The translations under genes and the position numbers were made by a program. Shown here in pieces: positions 50,312 to 58,374 of a DNA stretch of 64,000 nt (the first letter of the stretch is position 1; every line of letters begins with the position of its first letter). This DNA comes from Caulobacteraceae bacterium (lineage in GTDB: Bacteria; Pseudomonadota; Alphaproteobacteria; Caulobacterales; Caulobacteraceae), in NCBI GenBank assembly GCA_027487945.1, contig JAIYCQ010000011.1, positions 84,933 through 148,932 of the forward strand. Direction: 5' to 3'. The notes under the pieces are model-generated. The model did not search any database. It saw only the letters and a list, made by a program, of their open reading frames with translations, and was not told where the DNA came from.

Positions 50312-50392
50312 TCAGTCGACCTTGCCGAACTCGAAGAAGTTCAGGGCGCCGAAGACGAGGACGAAGAGGAAGATGACGCCGACAGCGGCCAT
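50312..50392 (-). CDS. 26-residue single-helix membrane protein
   Basis: A small open frame, M-AAVGVIFLFVLVFGALNFFE-FGKVD, with ATG 50392 and TGA 50312-50314. GGAG stands 7 bases before the ATG. The protein is one hydrophobic helix with a Phe-rich end and a short charged tail. It is too short for ordinary gene finders, but the ribosome binding site, the helix and the position ahead of the FolM-like gene support it. I do not recognise a named family; it could be a small subunit or regulator of a membrane complex. Confidence 0.72.
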   Translation of the reverse strand: MAAVGVIFLFVLVFGALNFFEFGKVD

Positions 50393-50473
50393 GGTGGAGC
50401 TCCGCGAAAGAATGTTGATCCGGCTTTAGCCCCGCGCCTCGCGCGCCGCAAGCGGGCGCCCTAGGCTGGGGGC

Positions 50474-50944
50474 ATGTCGCTGCTGCGCCGTCTCTATCGC
50501 CTGCTGATGCCCTTCTACCGGATCGCCATGCGGCTGGTGCGCGGGCTTACCGTCGGCGTTCGGATCATGGTCTTCGACGATCAGGGGCGCGTCCTGCTCA
50601 TCGAGCACAGCTACACCCCCGGCTGGCACCTGCCCGGCGGGGGTGTCGAGCGGGGCGAGTCGGCCGAAGCCTCCGCCGGTCGCGAGCTGGAGGAGGAGGC
50701 CGGCATTCGGCCAGTCGGGCGCATGACCCTGCTCTCCATCCACGACAACGTCCGCACCTTCCGCGGCGACCATGTGCTGCTCTACCGCCTCGACCGCTGG
50801 ACCCCTACGCCGGCGACCGCCCGGGGCGAGATCCTGCGCCGCGACTGGTTCGATCCGCGCGACCTGCCGGCGGGGACGACCGACGGCACCCGTCGTCGCC
50901 TTGCAGAGGTGCTGGACGGAACGCCGCCGGACCTGTTCTGGTAG
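50474..50944 (+). CDS. NUDIX hydrolase
   Basis: A 156-residue pyrophosphohydrolase. The Nudix box (residues 56-78) reads GGVERGESAEASAGRELEEEAGI and fits the GX5EX7REUXEEXGU pattern exactly. The N-terminus has a basic amphipathic segment (MSLLRRLYRLLMPFYRIAMRLVRG) that may touch the membrane, often seen in alphaproteobacterial members. The substrate, a nucleoside diphosphate linked to something, is not known. Its start lies 81 bases from the divergent small membrane protein gene. Confidence 0.92.
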   Translation: MSLLRRLYRLLMPFYRIAMRLVRGLTVGVRIMVFDDQGRVLLIEHSYTPGWHLPGGGVERGESAEASAGRELEEEAGIRPVGRMTLLSIHDNVRTFRGDHVLLYRLDRWTPTPATARGEILRRDWFDPRDLPAGTTDGTRRRLAEVLDGTPPDLFW

Positions 50945-50977
50945 GGGCAACAAGAACAGAACCTGCGGGAGGACGGC

Positions 50978-51925
50978 ATGGCGGCGCGTATCGCGGTGGA
51001 GGCGTTCACGAAGATCGCCGTCGGCATCGACCGGCCAGAGGACGTGGTGGTCGGCAAGGACGGCCGGGTCTTCGCCTCGGACCACCAGTGCGCGGTGGCC
51101 GAGATCCATCCTGACGGCTCGTTCACCCGCATGGGTCCGAAGGGCGGGGCGCCCAACGGCATCAACATGGACCTTAAGGGCCGCGTCCTGATCGCCAACT
51201 TCGGGATCTATGACCGGGAGGAGGGGCCGCTGCAGCGGTTCGATCCGGCCACCGGCGAGCACGAGACCCTGCTGGCCGAGGTCGGCGGCAGGCGGCTGAC
51301 CAGCGCCAACTACCCGGTGCTCGACCGGGCCGGCAACATCTGGTGCGCCAACTCCACCCACGCCGAGACCTGGCCCCAGGCGCTGGACGGCCGCGCCGAC
51401 GGCTTCATCTTCGTGCTGCGGCCGGACGGCTCAGCTGAGATCGTCGCCGAGGGCCTGAAGTTTCCCAACGGCATGGCGCTGTCGGCCGATGACCGCTGGC
51501 TCTACTGCGCCCAGACCAGCGGCGCCGACGTGCTGCGCTTCGAGGTGCTGCCCGGCGGCAAGCTGGGCCCGGGCGAGCGTTATGGCCCGGTGCTGGGCCG
51601 GCTGGTCGACGCCGCCCAGGCCCAGGCCGAGGCCGACGCCGCGCACCATCCCGAGGACCTGGGCTACACCGACGGCGTCGGTATGGACGCCGAGGGCAAC
51701 CTCTGGGTCTGCCTGCCGGCCGCCAACAAGGTGGTGGCCATCACGCCGTCGGGCGCGGTGGAGGTGGTCTGTCACGATCCGTCCGGCGAGGTGATCAACC
51801 ACCCGACCAACGTCACCTGGGGCGGACCGGACCTGAAGGACCTCTATATCGGCTCGATCCGGGCGGGCTACGTGCTCAAGGCCCGCAGCCCGGTGGCGGG
51901 CCAGCCGCAGGTTCATCAGCTTTGA
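50978..51925 (+). CDS. SMP-30/gluconolactonase/LRE family protein
   Basis: A 315-residue six-bladed beta-propeller of the SMP-30 family. RPEDVVVGKDGRVFASD, GAPNGINMDLKGRVLIANFG, LKFPNGMALSADDRWLYCAQTS and YTDGVGMDAEGNLWVCLPA contain the Asn and Asp residues of the calcium-dependent lactonase site. It probably hydrolyses a sugar or aromatic lactone in the cytosol, as no signal peptide is seen. ATG 50978 follows GGGAGGACGGC. It is the first of a pair with a small membrane protein. Confidence 0.88.
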   Translation: MAARIAVEAFTKIAVGIDRPEDVVVGKDGRVFASDHQCAVAEIHPDGSFTRMGPKGGAPNGINMDLKGRVLIANFGIYDREEGPLQRFDPATGEHETLLAEVGGRRLTSANYPVLDRAGNIWCANSTHAETWPQALDGRADGFIFVLRPDGSAEIVAEGLKFPNGMALSADDRWLYCAQTSGADVLRFEVLPGGKLGPGERYGPVLGRLVDAAQAQAEADAAHHPEDLGYTDGVGMDAEGNLWVCLPAANKVVAITPSGAVEVVCHDPSGEVINHPTNVTWGGPDLKDLYIGSIRAGYVLKARSPVAGQPQVHQL

Positions 51926-52251
51926 CGCAAGAAGGCGTGCTGCGGACCTATTGGCCGACGTGGGTGGGCTGGACCACCGGCCTGTGCGCTGTGTTCGGGC
52001 CGACGGCGCTCTTTGTGACCTTCAGGATGGAGCTGGTCGTGGCCATGGCGATCTGTGGGGGGCCGGCTTTCTTCGCCTTCATGCTGTTTGCCCCGCGGCC
52101 TGACGAACAGGACATCGACACCCTGGCGCTCCGGCCCCGCACAAGGCAGGACTGGATCCGCGCGTGGCGGCGGGCACTGACCGCTTTGGTCGTCCTCGTT
52201 CCGATCGAGGCAGCCCTCTACTTCGGGATCATGAGCCTCGATCTGTCATGA
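51922..52251 (+). CDS. Small membrane protein, unknown, TTG start
   Basis: A 109-residue protein with three membrane helices (WVGWTTGLCAVFGPTALFVTF, LVVAMAICGGPAFFAFMLF and ALTALVVLVPIEAALYFGIM). I do not recognise a family. The start is TTG 51922, overlapping the SMP-30 stop (TTGA), which points to coupled translation. The cytosolic loop RPDEQDIDTLALRPRTRQDWIRAWRR is charged. Confidence 0.7.
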   Translation: MTQEGVLRTYWPTWVGWTTGLCAVFGPTALFVTFRMELVVAMAICGGPAFFAFMLFAPRPDEQDIDTLALRPRTRQDWIRAWRRALTALVVLVPIEAALYFGIMSLDLS

Positions 52252-52339
52252 CCCCTTCCCCACATGAACCGCGATAACTAAACTGGCGTTTGAAGAGGCC
52301 CTCGGAACGGGCCCGCCTCGACGCCCAAGGGAGATGGTG

Positions 52340-53779
52340 ATGCGCGACTACACGAAGTTCTACATCGATGGTCAGTGGGTCGATCCCATCACGCCGAAGA
52401 CGCTCGATGTCATCAATCCGGCCAACGAAGAGGTCTGCGGCAAGATCTCGATGGGCACGGCCGCCGACGTCGACAAGGCCGCCAAGGCCGCCCGCAAGGC
52501 GTTCGAGACCTTCTCGCAAACCTCGATCGAGGAACGCGCCGACCTGCTCGAGCGCATCATCAAGGCCTATCAGGCGCGCTACGGCGACATGGCTGACGCC
52601 ATCACCGAGGAAATGGGCGCCCCGGCCTCGCTGGCGCAACGCGCCCAGGCGGCCATGGGCCTGGCCCACACCCAGACGGCGCTTGCCGTGCTGAAGAGCT
52701 TCAAGTTCGTCGAGGATCGCGGCCCGACCCGTCTGGTCAAGGAACCGATCGGCGTCTGCGGCATGATCACGCCCTGGAACTGGCCGGTGAACCAGATCGC
52801 CTGCAAGGTCGCCCCGGCCCTGGCCGTCGGCTGCACCATGGTGCTGAAGCCCTCGGAAGTCGCGCCGTTCTCGGGCTACATCTGGGCCGAGATCCTGCAT
52901 GAGGCCGGCGTGCCGGCCGGCGTGTTCAACCTGGTCAACGGCGACGGCCCGGAAGTCGGCGCCGCCATCTCCAGCCACCCGGAGATCGACATGGTCTCCT
53001 TCACCGGCTCGACCCGCGCCGGCATCGAGGTGGCCCGCAACGCCGCCCCGACCGTCAAGCGCGTGGCCCAGGAGCTGGGCGGCAAGAGCCCCAACATCAT
53101 CCTCGATGACGCCGACTTCCAGGCGGCCGTCACCGGCGGCGTGCGCTCGGTGATGATGAACTCGGGCCAGTCCTGCAACGCCCCGACCCGCATGCTGGTC
53201 CCCGGCAAGCGCATGGACGAGGTGATCGCCATCGCCAAGGCCGCCGCCGACGCCACCACGGTCGGCGACCCCAAGGGCAATGCCCAGATGGGTCCGGTCG
53301 TGTCGGAAGTGCAGTTCAACAAGATCCAGAAGCTGATCCAGGCCGGCATCGACGAGGGCGCGACCCTGGTCTCCGGCGGCGTCGGCCGTCCGGACGGCCT
53401 CGACAAGGGCTATTTCGTCAAGCCGACCGTCTTCGCCAATGTCACCAACGACATGACCATCGCCAAGGAAGAGATCTTCGGCCCGGTCGTCTCGATCATC
53501 GGCTACGACACGGTCGATGAAGCCGTCCAGGTCGGCAACGACACCGAGTACGGCCTCGCGGCCTATGTCTCGGGCACGGACCAGGCGAAGATCCGCGAAG
53601 TGGCCTCCAAGCTGCGCGCCGGCCAGGTCTCGATCAACGGCGGCGGCGGGGACCTGATGGCCCCCTTCGGCGGCTACAAGATGAGCGGCAACGGCCGCGA
53701 GTGGGGCGACTACGGCTTCCACGAGTTCCTGGAAACCAAGGCCATGCTCGGCTACGCCCCGCCGCAAGCGGCGGAGTAG
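52340..53779 (+). CDS. Aldehyde dehydrogenase family protein
   Basis: A 479-residue NAD(P)+ aldehyde dehydrogenase. TPWNWPVNQIACKVAPAL, FTGSTRAGIEVA, Glu245 in QELGGKSPN and Cys279 in NSGQSCNAPTRM are the functional motifs; EEIFGPVVSII is in the C-terminal part. It is well apart in sequence from the enzyme at 11-1429 and is closer to the general aldehyde dehydrogenase group. AAGGGAG six bases before ATG 52340 sets the start; an ATG at 52334 is too near that site. Substrate unknown. Confidence 0.93.
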   Translation: MRDYTKFYIDGQWVDPITPKTLDVINPANEEVCGKISMGTAADVDKAAKAARKAFETFSQTSIEERADLLERIIKAYQARYGDMADAITEEMGAPASLAQRAQAAMGLAHTQTALAVLKSFKFVEDRGPTRLVKEPIGVCGMITPWNWPVNQIACKVAPALAVGCTMVLKPSEVAPFSGYIWAEILHEAGVPAGVFNLVNGDGPEVGAAISSHPEIDMVSFTGSTRAGIEVARNAAPTVKRVAQELGGKSPNIILDDADFQAAVTGGVRSVMMNSGQSCNAPTRMLVPGKRMDEVIAIAKAAADATTVGDPKGNAQMGPVVSEVQFNKIQKLIQAGIDEGATLVSGGVGRPDGLDKGYFVKPTVFANVTNDMTIAKEEIFGPVVSIIGYDTVDEAVQVGNDTEYGLAAYVSGTDQAKIREVASKLRAGQVSINGGGGDLMAPFGGYKMSGNGREWGDYGFHEFLETKAMLGYAPPQAAE

Positions 53780-53881
53780 GCCCTGCGTGGTTCGACACGC
53801 GGCCTGCGGCCGCTGCTCACCATGACGTAGAAGACAACGTCATCCTGAGCAGGCCCGAAGGGCCGTGTCGAAGGACGCACC
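53780..53881. repeat. Palindromic intergenic repeat, copy 1
   Basis: The element starts CCCTGCGTGGTTCGACACGC and ends CCGTGTCGAAGGACGCACC, an imperfect inverted repeat, with inner arms TGCTCACCATGACG and CGTCATCCTGAGCA. The same outer and inner arms appear at 58375-58519. It is non-coding and looks like a dispersed REP/MITE-like family member. Confidence 0.75.
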
Positions 53882-53892
53882 GACCAACAGCG

Positions 53893-53924
53893 AAGAGCCG
53901 CCGGAGCGATCCGGCGGCTCTTTT
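53893..53924 (+). terminator. Intrinsic terminator after the aldehyde dehydrogenase
   Basis: AAGAGCCGCCGGA (53893-53905) and TCCGGCGGCTCTT (53910-53922) pair perfectly over 13 bases around the tetraloop GCGA, followed by TTTTG. This is a textbook rho-independent terminator separating the dehydrogenase from the ligase gene. Confidence 0.88.
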
Positions 53925-53995
53925 GCTTTGGAGGGGCTTGGTGCACCTTGTCCCCACCAGCGCCCGCCAGAGGCGCGGACAGTGAGGAACGACCG

Positions 53996-55567
53996 ATGAC
54001 CAGCATGGCCGACATCCATTCGGTGGCCGACATTCCGCGCCTGCAGGCCCGCCTGCGGCCCGACGCCGAGGCGATCTGGTTCGAGGGGCGGACGACGACC
54101 TTCGCCGAGCTGGACGCCGCCGCCAGCCGCTGCGCCAACGCGCTGCTGGCCCAGGGCCTGAAGCCGGGCGACCGGGTCGGGGTGCTGGCCAAGAACACGG
54201 ACGACTTCTTCGTCCTGTGGATGGGGTGCGTGAAGGCGCGGGTGACGCTGGCGCCGGTCAACTGGCGGCTGGCCCCGCCGGAGGTCGCCTTCATCCTCAA
54301 GGACGCGGGCGCGAAGATGCTGTTCGTCGGCGAGGACTTCGGCGGCGTGGTCGACATGATCATGAGCGACCTGCCGGACGTGCATGGCCTGGTGCAGTTC
54401 GAGCCGGGCCACCCGCGCTGGCCGGCCTTCCGCGACTGGCTCGGCTCCCATCCGGCGGTCGATCCGATGCTGCCCGCCCAAATGGATGACGACGTCGTCC
54501 AGCTCTACACGAGCGGCACCACCGGCCTGCCCAAGGGCGTGCAGCTGACGGAAGGCAACTTCATCGCCCTGTTCAGCCTGGCGCTGGAGGCCGGCTGGGC
54601 GAAGTATGAGGCGGGCAAGACCAACCTGGTGGTCATGCCGCTGTTCCACGTCGCCGGCACCAACTGCGGCCTGCTGGCCACCCTGCAGGGGGTGCGCAAC
54701 ATCCTGACGCGGGAGGTCAATCCGGTCGAGATCATCGGCCTGTTGCAGGACAAGCAGATCAACTACGCCTTCCTGGCCCCGACCATCATCAACCTTCTGC
54801 TGCAGACGCCGGGTGTCGAGAGCGCCGACTTCAGCAAGCTGGAGCGCATGTTCTACGGCGCCTCGCCGATCTCCGAGGCGGTGCTGCGCCAGGCCCAGGC
54901 GCGGTTCGGCTGTGACTTCACCCAGCTCTACGGCCTGACCGAGACCATCGGCGGCGCCACCTACCTGCCGCCCGAGGACCATGCGCCCGAGCGCGACAAG
55001 CTGCGCTCCTGCGGCAAGCCCTGGCCGGGCTTCGACGTGCGGGTGCTGACCCCGACCGGCGAGGCGGGCAAGCCGGGCGAGGTCGGCGAGGTGCAGATCC
55101 GCGCCAAGGGGGTGATGAAGGGCTACTGGAACAGGCCTGACGCCACCAAGGAGGCCATCTGCCCCGAAGGCTGGTTCTCCAGCGGCGACGCCGGCTATTT
55201 CGATGACGAGGGCTACCTCTACATCTACGACCGGGTGAAGGACATGATCGTCAGCGGCGGCGAGAACGTCTATCCGGCCGAGGTCGAGAACGCCCTGTTC
55301 AGCCACCCCGCCGTCGCCGACGCCGCCGTCATCGGCGTGCCCGACGACAAGTGGGGCGAGGCGGTCAAGGGCGTGGTGGTCCTCAAGCCCGGCGCCACCG
55401 CCACCGCCGAGGACATCATCGCCCACACCCGCACGAGGATCGCCGGCTACAAGGCTCCCAAGACCATCGACTTCGCCGACGCCCTGCCGCGGAACCCCTC
55501 GGGCAAGGTGCTGCGGCGGGAGCTGCGCAAGCCGTACTGGGAAGGGCGCGAGCGGCTGGTGGGGTAG
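53996..55567 (+). CDS. Long-chain fatty acid/acyl-CoA ligase (AMP-binding)
   Basis: A 523-residue adenylate-forming enzyme. LYTSGTTGLPKGV (P-loop), PLFHVAGTNCGL, YGLTETIGGATYL, SSGDAGYFDDEGYLYIYDRVKDMIVSGGENVYPAEVE and the C-terminal LPRNPSGKVLRRELR with the adenylation Lys are intact. It should make acyl-CoA from a fatty or aromatic acid. ATG 53996 behind GAGGAACGACC gives the normal N-terminus (TSMADIHSVADI); the frame start 53948 overlaps the leader. It ends base to base with the convergent parE gene. Confidence 0.9.
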   Translation: MTSMADIHSVADIPRLQARLRPDAEAIWFEGRTTTFAELDAAASRCANALLAQGLKPGDRVGVLAKNTDDFFVLWMGCVKARVTLAPVNWRLAPPEVAFILKDAGAKMLFVGEDFGGVVDMIMSDLPDVHGLVQFEPGHPRWPAFRDWLGSHPAVDPMLPAQMDDDVVQLYTSGTTGLPKGVQLTEGNFIALFSLALEAGWAKYEAGKTNLVVMPLFHVAGTNCGLLATLQGVRNILTREVNPVEIIGLLQDKQINYAFLAPTIINLLLQTPGVESADFSKLERMFYGASPISEAVLRQAQARFGCDFTQLYGLTETIGGATYLPPEDHAPERDKLRSCGKPWPGFDVRVLTPTGEAGKPGEVGEVQIRAKGVMKGYWNRPDATKEAICPEGWFSSGDAGYFDDEGYLYIYDRVKDMIVSGGENVYPAEVENALFSHPAVADAAVIGVPDDKWGEAVKGVVVLKPGATATAEDIIAHTRTRIAGYKAPKTIDFADALPRNPSGKVLRRELRKPYWEGRERLVG

Positions 55568-55840
55568 TCACTCCGGCTTGCAGGCGGCATGGCGGACTTC
55601 GAGGATCTCTACGCTGTTCCCCTTCACGCGATACCGGATGAGATATGGACGGACATGGGTCAGTTCGCGGCGGCTTCCGCCGACGGGCCGACCACGGTCA
55701 GGCATCTGGTCGAGCGAGACCGCGGCGGCCCGAATGGCCAGGAAGGCTGTGGCGGCCGCACTCGGGCTGGCATGGTACAGATACGCGAAGATCGCGTTCA
55801 GGCTGGCCAGGCCGCGCCGGCTCCAGATTACTCGAGCCAC
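55568..55840 (-). CDS. ParE/RelE-family toxin
   Basis: A 90-residue toxin of the ParE branch. VIWSRRGLASLNAIFAYL, AIRAAAVSLDQMPDRGRPV and YLIRYRVKGNSVEILEVRHAACKPE are typical of alphaproteobacterial ParE. ParE poisons DNA gyrase while RelE cleaves mRNA; the sequence style favours ParE but does not prove the target. Its first 13 bases overlap the 3' end of the antitoxin gene, the usual order and coupling. Its stop directly abuts that of the ligase gene. Confidence 0.85.
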   Translation of the reverse strand: MARVIWSRRGLASLNAIFAYLYHASPSAAATAFLAIRAAAVSLDQMPDRGRPVGGSRRELTHVRPYLIRYRVKGNSVEILEVRHAACKPE

Positions 55841-56049
55841 GCCTTGGGCATCGGCTGCGGATTGCCGTCAATGATCGTCTGCATCCACTTGGCGACTTCC
55901 GAGTGCGGCACTACCCGTCCGGCGTCGGCGTCCGCCTCGGCTTCCAGAAGCGCGGCCTCTTCCTCGTCGGACAAAGGCGGTGCGGGCTCAAGTTCCGCAT
56001 CGAAGATCGCCGGGGTTTCCTCAAGTCCGGGGGGCTTTGGTTCAGTCAT
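55828..56049 (-). CDS. Antitoxin of the ParE module
   Basis: A 73-residue acidic protein. The N-terminus is Glu/Pro-rich and low in complexity, and the C-terminus DADAGRVVPHSEVAKWMQTIIDG resembles the toxin-binding helix of small ParE antitoxins in this lineage. ATG 56049 follows GGAG; the frame start 56211 reads antisense-like sequence. It precedes and overlaps the toxin. A close relative lies immediately upstream (56078-56272). No separate DNA-binding domain is evident. Confidence 0.75.
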   Translation of the reverse strand: MTEPKPPGLEETPAIFDAELEPAPPLSDEEEAALLEAEADADAGRVVPHSEVAKWMQTIIDGNPQPMPKAWLE

Positions 56050-56077
56050 GGGCTGACTCCGGTGCGGTGGCGGCGCG

Positions 56078-56272
56078 CTACAAGGCCAGCCGAGAGAATG
56101 GCGCTGGCTCAGGTTTCCCATCGATGATCGATTGCAGCCATTTCGCCACCCGTTCGTGCGGGACGACGCGACCGGCTTCGGCGTCGGCATCGGCTTGCGC
56201 CGAGTGCTCATCGTAGTCCGCGTCGAACTCGGCGGGGGCTTCCTCGACGCCTGGCTGCTTGGGATCGCTCAT
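56078..56272 (-). CDS. Second, tandem antitoxin-like protein
   Basis: A 64-residue acidic protein clearly related to the next gene: both begin M-x-x-PK-x-PG-x-EE-x-PA-x-FDA and share AGRVVPH-x-x-VAKW-x-Q-x-IIDG. It lies 28 bases before the ParE antitoxin on the same strand. It differs at the C-terminus (PAPFSRLAL against PMPKAWLE). A duplicated antitoxin without its own toxin could add neutralising capacity, bind another ParE, or be decaying. ATG 56272 is in frame but its ribosome binding site is weak. Confidence 0.72.
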   Translation of the reverse strand: MSDPKQPGVEEAPAEFDADYDEHSAQADADAEAGRVVPHERVAKWLQSIIDGKPEPAPFSRLAL

Positions 56273-56311
56273 TGGGGCAGCCTACCAGCCGACTCGCGAA
56301 AATGGAATTAG

Positions 56312-56335
56312 AATCTTTTACTTCAACCAAAGATT
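56312..56335. promoter_or_regulatory. AT-rich inverted repeat before the toxin-antitoxin genes
   Basis: AATCTTT (56312-56318) and AAAGATT (56329-56335) form a perfect 7-base inverted repeat with a 10-base spacer, 40 bases upstream of the first antitoxin gene. The 56300-56340 stretch is strikingly AT-rich for this genome, as expected of a promoter/operator for autoregulation. A mRNA hairpin at the end of the upstream GNAT gene is the alternative, but no T-run follows. Confidence 0.5.
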
Positions 56336-56349
56336 GTTCCCGACGCCCC

Positions 56350-57039
56350 TCACCCAGCCCGCGTCAACACCGTGAGGACCGCCGCCTGCCGCACCCGGAA
56401 TCCCAGGCTTTCATACAGCCCGATCGCGCCGCTGTTGCTGGCATAGCTGTGCAGGAACGGGGTCTCGCCCCGCGCCTTGATCCGCGCCATCCCGACCCGG
56501 ATCAGCGCCCCGGCCAGGCCCTTGCCGCGATGGTCCGGGAGGGTGCAGACGCCGCTGATCTCGGTGTAGCCGACGGGGCGCATCCGCTCGCCGGCCATGG
56601 CGATGAGGACGCCATCCTGCTTGACGCCGATGAAGGCGCCCAGCCGGCCGGTCCGCGCGGCGAAGGGGCCGGGGCGGGTCAGGGTGGCCAGGGCCAGCAT
56701 CTCGGCGGCGTCCGCCTCGCCGAGCTCGACGAAGGCGAAGTCGGGGTCCGGCGCCGCCACCGCGCCGTCGGCGACCATCTGCACGCAGTCGGCGCTGTGG
56801 CTGACGACCATGCCCGGCGGCGGCGCCACCGCCTCGGCTTCCAGCGTCCACAGACCGGTCTCGTCGCAGGGCAGGGCGGCGAGGGCGGCCTGGCTCTCGG
56901 GCCAGGCGTCGCAGGCGCCGGTCAGCGGGCCGTAGTCGGGCGCGAACCGTCGCGCGAGGCCTTCGCCCAGCGCACAGTCGCCCTGACGGCTGGTCAGGGC
57001 GTTCCAGACCGGGCGGTCGAGCGGGTGGCTGGCGGTCAT
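56350..57039 (-). CDS. GNAT-family N-acetyltransferase
   Basis: A 229-residue acetyltransferase of the FR47-like group. The acetyl-CoA site is ISGVCTLPDHRGKGLAGALIRVGMARI (the RGKGLA loop), followed by LHSYASNSGAIGLYESLGFRV, the conserved C-terminal strand-helix-strand. The N-terminal half is less conserved and binds the unknown acceptor. ATG 57039 is preferred to 57087 because the longer frame translates the direct repeats upstream. It is on the same strand as the toxin-antitoxin genes. Confidence 0.88.
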   Translation of the reverse strand: MTASHPLDRPVWNALTSRQGDCALGEGLARRFAPDYGPLTGACDAWPESQAALAALPCDETGLWTLEAEAVAPPPGMVVSHSADCVQMVADGAVAAPDPDFAFVELGEADAAEMLALATLTRPGPFAARTGRLGAFIGVKQDGVLIAMAGERMRPVGYTEISGVCTLPDHRGKGLAGALIRVGMARIKARGETPFLHSYASNSGAIGLYESLGFRVRQAAVLTVLTRAG

Positions 57040-57059
57040 GGCGGCGTTCCGGAGGCGAG

Positions 57060-57089
57060 ACTCCGGAGACATATACTCTGGAGACAAAC
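57060..57089. repeat. Tandem 15-base direct repeat before the GNAT gene
   Basis: ACTCCGGAGACATAT (57060-57074) is followed directly by ACTCTGGAGACAAAC (57075-57089), 12 of 15 bases alike. Each holds a CTC-x-GGAG near-palindrome. The position, 20 bases before the GNAT start, suits a regulator binding site or a start-region duplication. Confidence 0.5.
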
Positions 57090-57408
57090 GGGGACATCGC
57101 GGGACAACTTGCCCCGCGCCCCGGAGCCCGTTTCAGGCCGTGCCGGCGCCGTCCGGGCCTGGCGCATTGGGCGACGGGGCCACCCTCGAACTGGCGGAAC
57201 GGCTGGAACCGACGAAGATTTCGCCGGATTTCGCGCGTTTCTCCCCGCCGTTCGCACAGGGCGTAAAATGCGCCCGAAGCCCGACCGGATCGGTCGGCCG
57301 GACAACGGAAGGACAGCGCGAAAGCCGCGATGAAGACTCTCGAACCATCCAGCGCTTGCCTGACCCGGCGTCGACCGTGATCGTCTGACCCAAAATCGGG
57401 GAAACGCC
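57090..57408. other. Intergenic region without a recognised gene
   Basis: About 320 bases between the divergent GNAT and epoxide hydrolase-like genes. Short open frames exist on both strands but lack protein-like composition and ribosome binding sites. The right end supplies the hydrolase ribosome binding site (GGGGAAACGCC). It probably holds the promoters of both genes; I see no clear box pair. Confidence 0.5.
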
Positions 57409-58374
57409 ATGACCAACTTCGTCACCATTCCGACCAACGGGATCAACGTCCGGGCCGTGGTCGAGGGTTCCGGACCGCTGGTGGTCATGGTCCACGGCTT
57501 TCCGGAGAGCTGGTACAGCTGGCGCCACCAGATCGGGCCGATCGCGGCCGCCGGCTTCACCGTCTGCGCCATCGACGTGCGCGGCTACGGCGGATCGGAC
57601 AAGCCGGGCCGGGTCGAGGACTACAGTCTGGAGCGGATCACCAGCGACGTGGCCGGGGTGATCGAGCACCTGTCGCCGGACGGGAAGGGCATCCTGATCG
57701 GCCATGACTGGGGCGCGCCAATCGTCTGGAACACCGCCCTGACGCGGCCGGATCGCGTGAGCGCCGTGGCGGGACTGTCGGTGCCCTGGACCGGCGTGCC
57801 GCAGGTCCAGTTCCTGGACGTGATCAGGGCGGCCTTCACCGACAAGGGCCGCTTCTTCTACCAGATCTACTTCCAGGACGTCGGCCCGGCCGAGGCCGAG
57901 CTGGGCAGCGATCCGCGCGCGGCGATCCGCAAGTTCTACTACGCCATCAGCGGCGATGCGCCGGACGGGACCTGGCCGGTCGACAAGCCGCACGGCGCGG
58001 CGCTGCTCGACCGGCTGCCCGACCCCCAGCCGTTCCCGGCCTGGCTGACGAAGGACGACGAGGACTACTTCACCGCCGAGTTCCACCGCTCGGGATTCTT
58101 CGGGCCGCTCAGCCGCTATCGCAACCACGAGCGGGATTTCGACTGGCTGCAGGGGTTCAAGGACCGGAAGATCGAGCAGCCGTCCTTCTTCATCGGGGGG
58201 GATCGCGACCTGGTGCTGAAGATGATCCCGGGGGTGAACCCGGTCGACTTCATGGCCCCGCACCTGCCCGGCCTGCAGGGCGCGCACGTCCTGCCCGGCA
58301 TTGGCCACTGGACCCAGCAGGAGGCGCCGGAGGAGGTCACGCGGCTGCTGCTCGGCTGGCTGAAAGGGTTGTGA
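57409..58374 (+). CDS. Alpha/beta hydrolase, epoxide hydrolase-like
   Basis: A 321-residue cytosolic hydrolase. HGFPESWYSWRHQI gives the oxyanion-hole HG-x-P motif, RGYGGSDKP follows, the nucleophile is Asp100 in IGHDWGAPIVW, and GIGHWTQQEAPEEV carries the catalytic His. An Asp nucleophile and Tyr residues in the lid (RKFYYAISG) mark soluble epoxide hydrolases, which open epoxides to diols. It stands before a feruloyl-CoA synthetase gene but the repeat element between them makes a shared operon uncertain. Confidence 0.9.
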   Translation: MTNFVTIPTNGINVRAVVEGSGPLVVMVHGFPESWYSWRHQIGPIAAAGFTVCAIDVRGYGGSDKPGRVEDYSLERITSDVAGVIEHLSPDGKGILIGHDWGAPIVWNTALTRPDRVSAVAGLSVPWTGVPQVQFLDVIRAAFTDKGRFFYQIYFQDVGPAEAELGSDPRAAIRKFYYAISGDAPDGTWPVDKPHGAALLDRLPDPQPFPAWLTKDDEDYFTAEFHRSGFFGPLSRYRNHERDFDWLQGFKDRKIEQPSFFIGGDRDLVLKMIPGVNPVDFMAPHLPGLQGAHVLPGIGHWTQQEAPEEVTRLLLGWLKGL

